Positions 53,057 through 61,221 of a stretch of 64,000 nucleotides of DNA are shown in pieces. Both the position numbers and the translations under genes were made by a program. This DNA is from Microbispora triticiradicis (GTDB lineage: Bacteria; Actinomycetota; Actinomycetes; Streptosporangiales; Streptosporangiaceae). The stretch is from contig QFZU02000063.1 in NCBI GenBank assembly GCA_003260025.2, positions 124,001 through 188,000 of the forward strand, in the 5' to 3' direction. Under the pieces are notes generated by a model, which did no database searches, had not been told where the DNA came from, and saw nothing but the letters and a program-made list of their open reading frames with translations. Within the stretch, counting starts at the first letter, position 1. Each line of letters begins with the position of its first letter.

Positions 53057-53980
53057 TCAGAACAGGAAAGCCTGGACCGCGGCACTCGGGGAGGAGAACG
53101 GGCCGAGGACGATGCGGCGGCCGGTGAGCGCGCCGAGGTCGAGGACGTAGTGCATCTCCTCGTCTCGGTCGAGGACGGCGAGGATCTGTGAACCGATGCA
53201 GGAGACGGTGGCGAAGCCGTGCTCACCTTTCCGTAGGTCGTACGGATAGAGCGCCCGCTTACTCCTGCCCGTGCGAAGGAGGTCCCCTTCGGCTGGCGGG
53301 GTCCATGCCTCCAGCACCAGCGGAGCGTTCATATCAGTGAGCGCGTCGGCGGCGCGCGCGACATGCTCCTCATGGGCAGTGCGGGCGGCAGCCAGGTCGA
53401 TCAGGCCGGTCAGGGCCTGGAGCTTGGCCGCGGCCCGTACGATCTGCGGCAGTTGCAGGCGGCGGGCGAGCGCGTCTTCGAGATAGCGAACGGCGCGGCC
53501 GTCGGGGCTCTTGGTCACGTAGGTAGCGAAAAGTGCGCCCTGTTCGTCGAGGCGGGAGCGCTTGCGTGGCTCGGCGGCGGTGCCGACCTTGGTCGCTCCG
53601 TCGGCGAAGGTCGCCAGGTACAGCCAATGCGGCTGGGCCATGTAGCGGACGAGCACCTCAGGGGCGCGGCCGCCCTGATGGAACTGGTGGGCGAAGCGGA
53701 AATCGTCCTGCCGAGCGCACCGGGCGCACTGCCCGCTCTGCTCCGCGGGCGCGCGGTGGGGGCAGGCAAGGGCCTCCACACGGACGGACCCGGCGAACTG
53801 GTATCGACCCGTGCACCAACGGCCGGCATCGGTCACCCGGAAGCCGAGGCGCTGGCCCATGAACTCGGCGTACGCCAGCGACCCACCGGGAAGCGGAGCG
53901 AGCAGCAGCCGGGGATCGCCGGTCGCCCACGTGACGCCGTGGCACACGTACTCGGCGGCTTCGAACAAAGGCACTGGCAC
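53057..53980 (-). CDS. DUF2797-domain zinc protein
   Basis: 307 residues from GTG 53980, selected because GAGGA stands about 8 bp upstream; a start at 54040 would overlap the previous gene. WCTGRY, ACPH and GQCARCARQDDF supply four cysteines for zinc, and LYLATFADGATKVGTAAEPR with RSRLDEQGA matches DUF2797, a relative of the GIY-YIG fold. No cellular function is established for this family. Confidence 0.75.
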   Translation of the reverse strand: MPVPLFEAAEYVCHGVTWATGDPRLLLAPLPGGSLAYAEFMGQRLGFRVTDAGRWCTGRYQFAGSVRVEALACPHRAPAEQSGQCARCARQDDFRFAHQFHQGGRAPEVLVRYMAQPHWLYLATFADGATKVGTAAEPRKRSRLDEQGALFATYVTKSPDGRAVRYLEDALARRLQLPQIVRAAAKLQALTGLIDLAAARTAHEEHVARAADALTDMNAPLVLEAWTPPAEGDLLRTGRSKRALYPYDLRKGEHGFATVSCIGSQILAVLDRDEEMHYVLDLGALTGRRIVLGPFSSPSAAVQAFLF

Positions 53981-54011
53981 GATGTGTTCCTCGTCGTGGG
54001 GTGAGGGTGGT

Positions 54012-54713
54012 TCAGATGGCGAGCTCGAGGCGGCCGGCAAGGGCGTCGGCTACGGTCTTGAACACGGTGTCGCGGTCCATGTCGGTGACGTCCAGGGACA
54101 GCCAGTTGCCGCGTTCTTCCTGTTCGTTCAGTTGGGCCAGGACGGTGTCCTGGTAGCGGATGAAGTCCTCGTCGCCGCTGCCGGAGTGGCCGGTCTCCAG
54201 CAAGGTGAACTCGCCCTTGCGCCGCAGAGCTTCCCGGGCGCCGAGGCGCAGAAAGATCACAAGGTCGGGTTCGGTGAGGTGGGCGAAAACCTGCTCGGCG
54301 AGGTGCGTGGAGACGGCCGGGTTGACCGCGTAGCGGGCGAGGATCTTGTGGTGCGCGTTGTCGAGAATGACGTGGGTACCGGCGGCCAGCGCGGGCTGGA
54401 TAACGAGCTTGTCCTGGAGGGAATACCAGGCAGCCAGCGCCAGCAGCCAGTAGTGGTCGCCGCAGGCCTGGGCGACCCGCACGTCGCGGCGGTAGACGAG
54501 TTCGTTGAGCCGGTCCAGATAGGCGGATAGATCAGGGTCCATGAGGACGTCGGTGGTGTGCTTGCCGACAAGGATGGCCGGGTGGCCGGCGTCGAGCAGG
54601 GCAAGGTGCAGGCGAGCGGCGAGAGTGGACTTGCCCGCCCCGTCGATGCCGGTAACCGTGATCTGCCGCCCGCGGGCGGCCCCGTGGGTGGCAGGGTGTG
54701 CTGCGACCGTCAT
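54012..54713 (-). CDS. Thymidylate-kinase-like P-loop kinase
   Basis: 233 residues from ATG 54713 with GGAGGGAT about 8 bp upstream. ITVTGIDGAGKSTLAARLHL is the dTMP-kinase P-loop; YLDRLNELVYRRD and HVILDNAHHKILARY follow, with FLRLGAREALRRKGEF as the lid. The classic DR(Y/F) substrate motif is replaced by LDNAHHK, so the substrate may not be dTMP. Possibly phosphorylates a modified nucleoside monophosphate made by neighbouring enzymes. Confidence 0.75.
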   Translation of the reverse strand: MTVAAHPATHGAARGRQITVTGIDGAGKSTLAARLHLALLDAGHPAILVGKHTTDVLMDPDLSAYLDRLNELVYRRDVRVAQACGDHYWLLALAAWYSLQDKLVIQPALAAGTHVILDNAHHKILARYAVNPAVSTHLAEQVFAHLTEPDLVIFLRLGAREALRRKGEFTLLETGHSGSGDEDFIRYQDTVLAQLNEQEERGNWLSLDVTDMDRDTVFKTVADALAGRLELAI

Positions 54714-54730
54714 GGTCGTATCCCTCCGTT

Positions 54731-55798
54731 TCAAATGAGGCGGGCTGCCAGCCGGTTCGTGAGGATGTCGCGGATGCGGCCGACCAAGAGGGCGCGCCGC
54801 CGGATGACGTCACCGTGACGTTCATTCGACAGGTCCGCGGGGTAGTGGCGGGCGAGGTTGTTGGAGATGACGTGGAGGTAGCCGAAGCCGATCCCCGCGT
54901 TGTGCGCAGCCGCCCCCATCGAGCCGATCTCGGGATCCACGAAGGCGTGCTCGGCGTGCCTGGCCAGCCAGTCGCGGTTCTCCAGCAGGATCGATGGGGA
55001 GGTCACGTGGAGGCCCGTGTGCACACCGGGCTGGGCGACGGCGAAGTCGCCGAAGAAGTCGTTCCACGTGACGAGCTCACCATCGACGAGGCTGGCATTG
55101 CCGGTCGCGAGCATCGTGTTGGGCTCGATCTGGGGTGCCAGAGCGCCGACCTTGCCCACGTAGACAACGTTGCTGGCCCCGAGCTCGGCCAGTCGGTGGA
55201 CCACGCGGCCGGCAACGTCGCCCCAGATACTGTGCCGGAAGCCGAGGTAGACCACACGACGGCCGTGCATCGTGGCCCGGTGCCAGGCATAGCCCGGCCC
55301 GTGCGTCCATACCGCGTCGGCAGGTGCCAGATGCTCCAGCGCCCAACCGACGATGACCAGGTCGCCGTCGAGCCCGAGGTTGAGCTGCTCGACGGCCGCA
55401 CGGCACAGAGCTGGGTCGGGCAGTTGGTATGTGACGTTGTCAGTGGGACGACCGGTCATCGCGAGGTACGTCGCAATGATCAGCCCGTAGTGGTGGACGT
55501 AGTCGGTGCCGGGGAACGCCTTGACCAGCAGGTCTCGGCCGTGGGCCTCTGCCGTGGGGCGCTCCCAGTTGAAGAGCTTGCCGTCCTTCTCGTACCGGGA
55601 GATCTCCGCTCGGCGGTCATATCCGCCAATGATCCGGATGTTGTCCCAGGGCTGTTCCTGAACGAGGTGGTGGACCTTGATCTGCAGGTAGCGCAGCAGG
55701 CGGCCCGGGCTCATCGTGTGCCCGTCCACATCGATCGGCGCCGCGGGCAGAACCGCACTGGTGCTGCCGGCGAGCATCTGGTCGGGCGCGAGGCTCAT
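54731..55798 (-). CDS. Nucleoside-phosphorylase-like protein
   Basis: 355 residues. The central part reads VIVGWALEHLAPADAVWTHG, GASNVVYVGKVGAL, MLATGNASLVDG and HAFVDPEIGSMGAAAHNAGI followed by FGYLHVISNN, matching the PNP/MTAN superfamily core in which the Glu binds the ribose hydroxyls and the last motif corresponds to the catalytic ISDN block (Asp is Asn here). The N-terminal 100 residues are extra. ATG overlaps the TGT-like gene by 4 bp. Cleaves or forms an N-glycosidic bond, by family inference. Confidence 0.6.
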   Translation of the reverse strand: MSLAPDQMLAGSTSAVLPAAPIDVDGHTMSPGRLLRYLQIKVHHLVQEQPWDNIRIIGGYDRRAEISRYEKDGKLFNWERPTAEAHGRDLLVKAFPGTDYVHHYGLIIATYLAMTGRPTDNVTYQLPDPALCRAAVEQLNLGLDGDLVIVGWALEHLAPADAVWTHGPGYAWHRATMHGRRVVYLGFRHSIWGDVAGRVVHRLAELGASNVVYVGKVGALAPQIEPNTMLATGNASLVDGELVTWNDFFGDFAVAQPGVHTGLHVTSPSILLENRDWLARHAEHAFVDPEIGSMGAAAHNAGIGFGYLHVISNNLARHYPADLSNERHGDVIRRRALLVGRIRDILTNRLAARLI

Positions 55799-56613
55799 GA
55801 GCGAGCCTCCGGGATCCGCATACTGCTGCCCGCTGCCGATCGGACGACGGCGATGTTCCGCCGGATCAGGTCGAACCGCTCCTCCGGGATCGGCCCGAGG
55901 TGTTCGATACGCGGAGTCTTGGGCTTCTCATACGGCCCGTCGAGGAGCATCGCGATGCCCAGCGCGCCGAGCACGACTGGGGCGGCGCCGTCGACGGAGG
56001 CGATCCACTCATGCTCGCGCTGTTCGACCAGCTCCAGATGTCCGGTTCGGCCGAGGCCCAGCAGCCGGTAGACGATCCGCTCGTCGACCATGCCACGGTC
56101 CTCCAGGTAGCGGGTGGCTGTCCACCGCGTACGGCACAACTGCTCCTCGGGAGCGGGATGCCGGGAAGCGGGCAGTGCGATCGCGCCGACGTAGTCGCTG
56201 GAGACGAAGTGGTCGTAGCAGCGCAGCCACTCTTCGTCGTCCGCCGCGTGCAGTACTGCGCACAGGCGGAACTCATCGCTCATATCGTGGATCTCACGAG
56301 CGGCCTCGTCGCTGGCCTTGATAGTCGCGGCTCCGTCCCGCATGACGTCCGGAAGGATGATCTCGCGGGCGCCGACCGCGCAAGCAGCCGCAACCAGATT
56401 GGCGGCCGGCAGAGCGTGGCCGAGATCGAAGACGCCATTGTCGACGATGATCTCCGCGCCACGTTCGGCCTCCCGACGGAAGAACGCCCGATAGGTGGAG
56501 TCGGACAAGACGCGCTGGGCGGCCACATGGTGCACGCGGGCCGGCTCCTGGGCGACGAACATCTCCAAGTATTCGGGCGGCGCGATCACCGAAAAGTCGA
56601 TGGTCTTGGCCAT
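55795..56613 (-). CDS. Short TGT/DpdA-like transglycosylase-fold protein
   Basis: 272 residues from ATG 56613 (TGATG overlap with folE). IIVDNGVFDLG places Asp58 like the DSGGFQ aspartate; REIILPDVMRDGAATI is the TGT substrate loop; ASVDGAAPVV places Asp208 where DpdA here has FDSTSP. The zinc-binding cysteines of TGT/DpdA are missing and the protein is about 140 residues shorter than DpdA. Small DpdA-family members are known in phages. It sits directly after folE/queD/queE, so the substrate is probably a 7-deazaguanine; what it is attached to is unknown. Confidence 0.6.
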   Translation of the reverse strand: MAKTIDFSVIAPPEYLEMFVAQEPARVHHVAAQRVLSDSTYRAFFRREAERGAEIIVDNGVFDLGHALPAANLVAAACAVGAREIILPDVMRDGAATIKASDEAAREIHDMSDEFRLCAVLHAADDEEWLRCYDHFVSSDYVGAIALPASRHPAPEEQLCRTRWTATRYLEDRGMVDERIVYRLLGLGRTGHLELVEQREHEWIASVDGAAPVVLGALGIAMLLDGPYEKPKTPRIEHLGPIPEERFDLIRRNIAVVRSAAGSSMRIPEARS

Positions 56614-57311
56614 CACACCGCTCCCCGCTGCCCCGAGGCGATGGTGAGGAATTGCTGGGAGAGGACCGGATCGTGCTTGAAAAGGCCGCCGACCTGCAGG
56701 GTGGTGGTGCGGGCGGCTTCCATCCGCACCCCCCGCATACTCATGCACAAGTGGGTGCCGCGGACGGCGACCGCCACATCCTTGCTGGCGACCACGCCGG
56801 CGATCTCCTCGGCGACCTGCCGGGTGAAACGCTCCTGCACCTGAAGCCGTCCGGCGTAGCGCTGAGCGATCCGTCCGAACTTCGACAGCCCGATCACCTC
56901 ACCGTCCGGCAGGTAACCGATCGCGACCTCCAGGTTCATGGGCAGCAGGTGATGCTCACACAGGGACCACACGCTCATGCCGCCAACCACGACGAGCTGA
57001 GCGCTGAGGCGGGTCTCCGTGAAGGACGTGACCATGGCACAGGGCTCGGGCGTCAAGAATGAGCTCCACCAGGACGCGACCCGGGCCGGCGTGTCGACCA
57101 GGCCCTCCCGCTCGGGGTCCTCGCCGAGCGCGACCAGCAGTTGGCCGATCAGCTCGGTGACGCGCTTGGTGTCGACCGGTCTCGGCGCTGCAGGGCCAGG
57201 CTGTGCCGGCACGGCCGCACTCTGACCGGGCGTGGAACCGTAGACGGCGTTCGTCATGGACGTCGCCTCGGTTGCAATGGTGGGGGAATTGAACATGGGG
57301 TGGGCGCTCAT
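56613..57311 (-). CDS. folE: GTP cyclohydrolase I (FolE)
   Basis: 232 residues. Zinc ligands are visible in SLCEHHLLP (Cys, His) and THLCMSMRGV (Cys). LGLSKFGRIAQRYAGRLQVQ-type region appears as IGLSKFGRIAQRYAGRLQVQ. Converts GTP to dihydroneopterin triphosphate, the first step to queuosine-type bases and folate. About 45 non-conserved residues precede the core. ATG overlaps queD (ATGA). Linkage to queD and queE points to a dedicated 7-deazaguanine copy, not folate. Confidence 0.93.
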   Translation of the reverse strand: MSAHPMFNSPTIATEATSMTNAVYGSTPGQSAAVPAQPGPAAPRPVDTKRVTELIGQLLVALGEDPEREGLVDTPARVASWWSSFLTPEPCAMVTSFTETRLSAQLVVVGGMSVWSLCEHHLLPMNLEVAIGYLPDGEVIGLSKFGRIAQRYAGRLQVQERFTRQVAEEIAGVVASKDVAVAVRGTHLCMSMRGVRMEAARTTTLQVGGLFKHDPVLSQQFLTIASGQRGAV

Positions 57312-57718
57312 CGCTCCTCCACGTCGAAGCGAGCCCAGCTGTGCTCCGTCTCCCGGACCTGGACGGCGACCAGTCGGCCGGGGATGCCCGGCTCGACGTT
57401 CTGGATGAACCAGCCGGCCAAGAACTGAGCCAGATGCTCAGAAGTCGGCTCGACGGGCATGATCTCGTGCAGGTTGTGGTGGTCAAGCTCGGTATCCAGG
57501 AACCTTCTGAACGGCGCGAGGTCCCCGAAGTCGGTGACGAAGCCTGGGCTTTCCAGGGCCGCCGCGGTGAGGATCACCTCGACCTCGTAGCTGTGCCCGT
57601 GCTGCCGCGAGCACTTGTGCTCCGGCGCGAGGCTGGGAAGCCGGTGTCCGGCCTCAAAGTCGAACAACTTGCCGATGGTGTGCTTGCCCGGTGGGAGCGA
57701 TACCGAGCTGAAGTCCAT
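57308..57718 (-). CDS. queD: 6-carboxytetrahydropterin synthase QueD
   Basis: 136 residues from ATG 57718 with GGGGGAG upstream. CSRQHGHSYEVEV holds the catalytic Cys and two zinc His, FEAGHRLP the third His, VTDFGDL and LDHHNLHEI the remaining family motifs, and VRETEHSWARF the substrate Glu. Converts dihydroneopterin triphosphate to CPH4. Complete. Confidence 0.93.
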   Translation of the reverse strand: MDFSSVSLPPGKHTIGKLFDFEAGHRLPSLAPEHKCSRQHGHSYEVEVILTAAALESPGFVTDFGDLAPFRRFLDTELDHHNLHEIMPVEPTSEHLAQFLAGWFIQNVEPGIPGRLVAVQVRETEHSWARFDVEER

Positions 57719-57859
57719 GGACTCCCCCTGAACGTGAGTTTCGGCGATACGAGCGGCTGGGGACCGCAAGCCAGGTGAGCGGCTGGTTGTGGGTTCTCGG
57801 GAAATGACGTGAGAGCGCCCCTGACCTGCGGGTCTGTCGAAGAAGGTTCACCCGCAAGG

Positions 57860-58594
57860 TCAGCGGCCTCGCTTGTCACCCCACAGCAGTACGTGAAGGC
57901 GTTGGGTCATCGACCAGCCGCGGGCGATTACGTCGTCGGCCAGCTCGCGGGCCCGGGAGATAACCGCGTCGGGGGTCGTGCCCTCCGGCATCACGTACAC
58001 CGGAGTCAGCCTGTAGCGCTGCACCAGATCCTCGATCTCGTCCAGGTCCGACCTGTCGGTAGCGACAAACTTGAAGGCCGAGCGACCGCTTTCGGCCAGG
58101 GCGGTCAGCGCCTCAGGGACGATGCGCATGCTCTCCGGCATGCCGGCGTTCGACAGCTTGGGCGAGACGTTGAAGCGGACGCCGTCGAGGAGGATCTCGG
58201 AGAGCGGCGCGAAGGTGCCATTGGTCTCGAACTCCACCCGCCGACCGGCTTCGACCAGGCGGCGCACCAACGGGACGAGCTGCCTCTGCTGGATCAGTGG
58301 TTCCCCGCCGGTGATCACTACGAGTGGCGTATTCAGAAGCAGCAGTTCGTCCCCCACCTCGGTGGCGCTGCGCCGGGACGACTCGTTACGCAGGTCGTAT
58401 CGGACGATGTCCCAGGTGTAGGGGGTATCGCATGGCATCCGTCCGCTACAGGTCAGGTTGCATCGAGAGAGGCGAAGGAAGGTTGCCCGCGTGCCGAGGC
58501 TGGGCCCTTCGCCCTGGAAGGTGGGGCCGAACAGTTCGGCGACGATCAGGCCGGTTTCCCGTACCGAGATGGCAGCGGTGCTTTGCTCGCTCAT
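57860..58594 (-). CDS. queE: 7-carboxy-7-deazaguanine synthase QueE
   Basis: 244 residues from ATG 58594 (GGAGA upstream). FGPTFQGEGPSLGTRATFLR is the QueE N-terminus. The radical-SAM cysteines read RCNLTCSGRMPCDTPYTWD, that is CX3CX5C rather than the usual CX3CX2C, yet the CDTPYTWD block is intact. VVITGGEPLIQ (GGE), FETNGT and FNVSPKLSNAG follow. Rearranges CPH4 to CDG. First gene of the operon; 141 bp separates it from queD. QueC, the next enzyme, is not in the window. Confidence 0.92.
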   Translation of the reverse strand: MSEQSTAAISVRETGLIVAELFGPTFQGEGPSLGTRATFLRLSRCNLTCSGRMPCDTPYTWDIVRYDLRNESSRRSATEVGDELLLLNTPLVVITGGEPLIQQRQLVPLVRRLVEAGRRVEFETNGTFAPLSEILLDGVRFNVSPKLSNAGMPESMRIVPEALTALAESGRSAFKFVATDRSDLDEIEDLVQRYRLTPVYVMPEGTTPDAVISRARELADDVIARGWSMTQRLHVLLWGDKRGR

Positions 58595-58726
58595 GGTTCT
58601 CCTGCTCCGTCTGCAGGTTCTGTAGGTCAAACACGACTGCGCTGCTCGGCGGCTGCACAGTTCACACCCAAGTGGTGGGAAGGTCACGCCGAGGCAGGTA
58701 GCCGGACGGCAGGTGAGACGCCTGTG

Positions 58727-59182
58727 TCATTGGGCACCGCCGGTCAGGTCGAACACGGCCACGACGGCTTTTCCCCCTTCAACCGCCTGGACCATCCAGG
58801 CAGTCGCGAACTGCGCGACCAGGAACAGACCGCGACCGCCCTCGTTCTCGACGTTGCCAACCTGGTCCACGGTTGGAGCCGTGGGGATGGCACTGATGTC
58901 AGTTCCGCGATCGAGGACGCTCACTGTGACGCCTTGCTCGTAGATGTCCAGAGTCATCGAGACGACGCCGTAACCGTGCTGAAGGGCGTTGCCGACCAGT
59001 TCATCGGCCACGAGAACCGCGTCGTCGATCTGATCCATGCTGGTGCGGCCAGTTAGTGCCGTGCGCACCAACTGTCGGGCGACTGACTGAGGGGCGGTCA
59101 TGCCGCTGAGGTCGAAGTCGACGCGGTCGACCAGTTCTCCCAAAACGCACTCACGGACCAACTCGGCGGTTGTGGGCGACAC
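58727..59182 (-). CDS. HATPase-fold regulatory protein (anti-sigma-like)
   Basis: 151 residues from GTG 59182, with GAGGAGACGAGG directly upstream. MDQIDDAVLVADELVGNALQ is the N box, SVLDRGTDISA the G1 box and ENEGGRGLFLVAQFATAW the G2 box of RsbW-like GHKL proteins. Could bind an anti-anti-sigma or other partner. Lies 132 bp upstream of queE in the same direction, possibly a separate unit. Confidence 0.8.
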   Translation of the reverse strand: MSPTTAELVRECVLGELVDRVDFDLSGMTAPQSVARQLVRTALTGRTSMDQIDDAVLVADELVGNALQHGYGVVSMTLDIYEQGVTVSVLDRGTDISAIPTAPTVDQVGNVENEGGRGLFLVAQFATAWMVQAVEGGKAVVAVFDLTGGAQ

Positions 59183-59346
59183 CCTCGTCTCCTCGCAGTC
59201 GAGACGCCCTTCGGCGGGGGACCGATGTCGGCCCGGGCTCTACCGTGACGCGCCGTGCATGGCAGCGATACGCCGAACCGTCGCCATTTCGTGGCCATCT
59301 CTGGGAGACAAGCTGGATACAGGGGTCTTTCGCTAACGTCGGGCGA

Positions 59347-60570
59347 GTGTCCGCCGACGCTCGTTCACCGAAGTCCGCCGATCGCCTGCGTGCCGACCTG
59401 GTCACCGCACTCAGGGAGCACGGATCGATCCGCTCCCTCGAGGTCGCCGCGGCCTTTGAGAAGGTCCCGCGGGAAAGGTTCGCGCCGGAAGCGCCGCTCG
59501 ACGCCGCCTACTCCGTCTGGGATGTCGTCGTCACCAAACGCGACCCTGACGGCAAGGCGACCAGTTCCATCAGCGCACCCTGGCTGCAAGCCGAGATGCT
59601 GGAGGCAGCCCGGCTGACCCGCGGCGCGCGAGTCCTGGAGATCGGCTCCGGCGGCTACAACGCCGCGCTCATCGCCGAAATTGTTGGCCCAGACGGCTTC
59701 GTGGTCACTGCGGACATCGATCCCTGGGTCACCGAGCGTGCGGCCCGTTTCCTCGCCGACACGGGATATCCACAGGTCAAGGTTGTTCTCGGGGACGCCG
59801 AGCACGCCGCCGACGAGTACGGGCCGTTTGACGCCATCCTTGTGACCGCCGGGGCCTGGGACTGCCCCTGGGGGCGGCTCCTCGCCCCGGAGGGCCGGAT
59901 GGTGGTCCCCCTACGCTTCGCCACCATCACAAGGTCCATCACCTTCGTCCGCGACGGCGACCGGCTCCGAGGCCTGGACCCCACCGTGTGCGGGTTCATC
60001 CCCATGCAAGGGGCCGGGGCGTACAAGGACCAAGAAGCCGTCCTCGCCGATGGAGCCGTCAAGCTGACGATCGAAGGCGGCCCCGGCCTCGACGTCGACG
60101 CGCTCGGCTGGGCGCTGGTCGAACCTCGCACCCAGTTGTGGACCGGCGTCGAGGTCGGCAGAGGGGAGCCGTTCGACACTCTCAACTTGTGGCTGGCCAC
60201 GGTCGAGGACAGGTTCGGCATGATCTGGCAGGACCCAGAACGTGACCGCGATCTCGTCCAGACCGCCGTACGCTGGTACTGCCCAGCTCTCATCACTCGC
60301 GACAGCTTCGCGTACCTCACGATCCGCGACGTTCATCGCCCCGACGAGACCGTGGCCGCGGGCTATGAGCTTGGGGTATACGGGCATGGCTGCCGCGGCG
60401 CCGAACTCGCCCAGCAGCTCCGTGAGCAAATCAAGGTCTGGGATCGCGAGTGGCGCCACCACCACGAGCCGACCTTCAGCCTCTATCCTGCCGAGACCGC
60501 AGTGCCGAAACCGGACGTAGGCCGAATCTTCCGCAAGCGGCACACCCAACTGGTCATGGCCTGGACCTGA
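59347..60570 (+). CDS. PIMT-like methyltransferase (FxLD/lanthipeptide type)
   Basis: 407 residues from GTG 59347. LEVAAAFEKVPRERFAPEAP is the N-terminus of protein L-isoaspartate methyltransferase-like enzymes; ARVLEIGSGGYNAALIAEIV is AdoMet motif I, VTADIDPWV motif II, YGPFDAILVTAGA motif IV. The C-terminal 180 residues are those of enzymes annotated with FxLD lanthipeptide systems. No precursor peptide or lanthionine synthetase is seen next to it. TAACGT (59334-59339) ends 7 bp before the GTG and no ribosome site is visible: probably leaderless. Confidence 0.75.
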   Translation: MSADARSPKSADRLRADLVTALREHGSIRSLEVAAAFEKVPRERFAPEAPLDAAYSVWDVVVTKRDPDGKATSSISAPWLQAEMLEAARLTRGARVLEIGSGGYNAALIAEIVGPDGFVVTADIDPWVTERAARFLADTGYPQVKVVLGDAEHAADEYGPFDAILVTAGAWDCPWGRLLAPEGRMVVPLRFATITRSITFVRDGDRLRGLDPTVCGFIPMQGAGAYKDQEAVLADGAVKLTIEGGPGLDVDALGWALVEPRTQLWTGVEVGRGEPFDTLNLWLATVEDRFGMIWQDPERDRDLVQTAVRWYCPALITRDSFAYLTIRDVHRPDETVAAGYELGVYGHGCRGAELAQQLREQIKVWDREWRHHHEPTFSLYPAETAVPKPDVGRIFRKRHTQLVMAWT

Positions 60571-61221
60571 GGTCTGCGGCCTGTATGACCCGCAGGGCCT
60601 GTGCGCTGGCTATGACGGATGCGGATGTGGCGTGGCTCATGCATCAGTTTCCTGTCCCTCGCGAGGTCAGGGCCGATGCTTCTCGTGAGGCTTGCCATTC
60701 TAAACCGACAGCGCTCTGCGCCGACTCAAGTCGTGACCGTTCGGATGACCGATGACAGGCCAATGGGCAGCCGATTGAGAGTGGCTGACGGCAGGGTGAC
60801 GAAATCCCAGGTCAGGGAGGTAAACCCCTAGCCACTCGGCGACCCGACTGACTGGCAACCGTCAGCTATCAGAGGGCCGGCGAGTCGATAGATGAATTAT
60901 GTTTTTCCTGTTGAATCTCAGGATCGCTGAAGTGCGCATTTTTCAACGTCTTCTGTTTCTGGGACTCAATCTAATCCCGCCTTGATTTGGCTAGAATCTT
61001 ATCTGCGGCCGGTTCTGTCGCCGATTCCCGGGCTTCTCCTCTGGAATGGAAACTCCTCGCCAACTGGACATTCTTCGTCCGGTCGGCCCGTCATTAATCA
61101 AATACAGTAAAGAAACGCCGAATGTAGTTGAGCTGAGCGCCGTTCTGGGGTTGAATTGAACCGATCAAAGGCGGTAGGAGCGCGAAAAGCGTGCTCCTCT
61201 TGAAGAGATCGGAGACGGAAG
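60571..61221. other. Non-coding leader, AT-rich in the middle
   Basis: No convincing gene. 60,890-61,130 is strikingly AT-rich for this genome, with T-runs near 60,903 and 60,938 and direct promoter-like A/T stretches near 61,095. It directly precedes the unknown gene at 61222 and probably holds its promoter and a long 5' leader. No known riboswitch recognised. Confidence 0.5.

Noticed and set aside
54698-56071. 457-residue forward open frame
   Set aside because: Antisense to the phosphorylase-like and TGT-like genes, which have family motifs and coupled starts.
57719-57859. preQ1-type riboswitch between queE and queD
   Set aside because: No recognisable preQ1 aptamer hairpin with an A-rich tail; the gap is GC-rich and unremarkable.
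57809-59056. 415-residue forward open frame
   Set aside because: Antisense to QueE and the HATPase gene, both with clear motifs.
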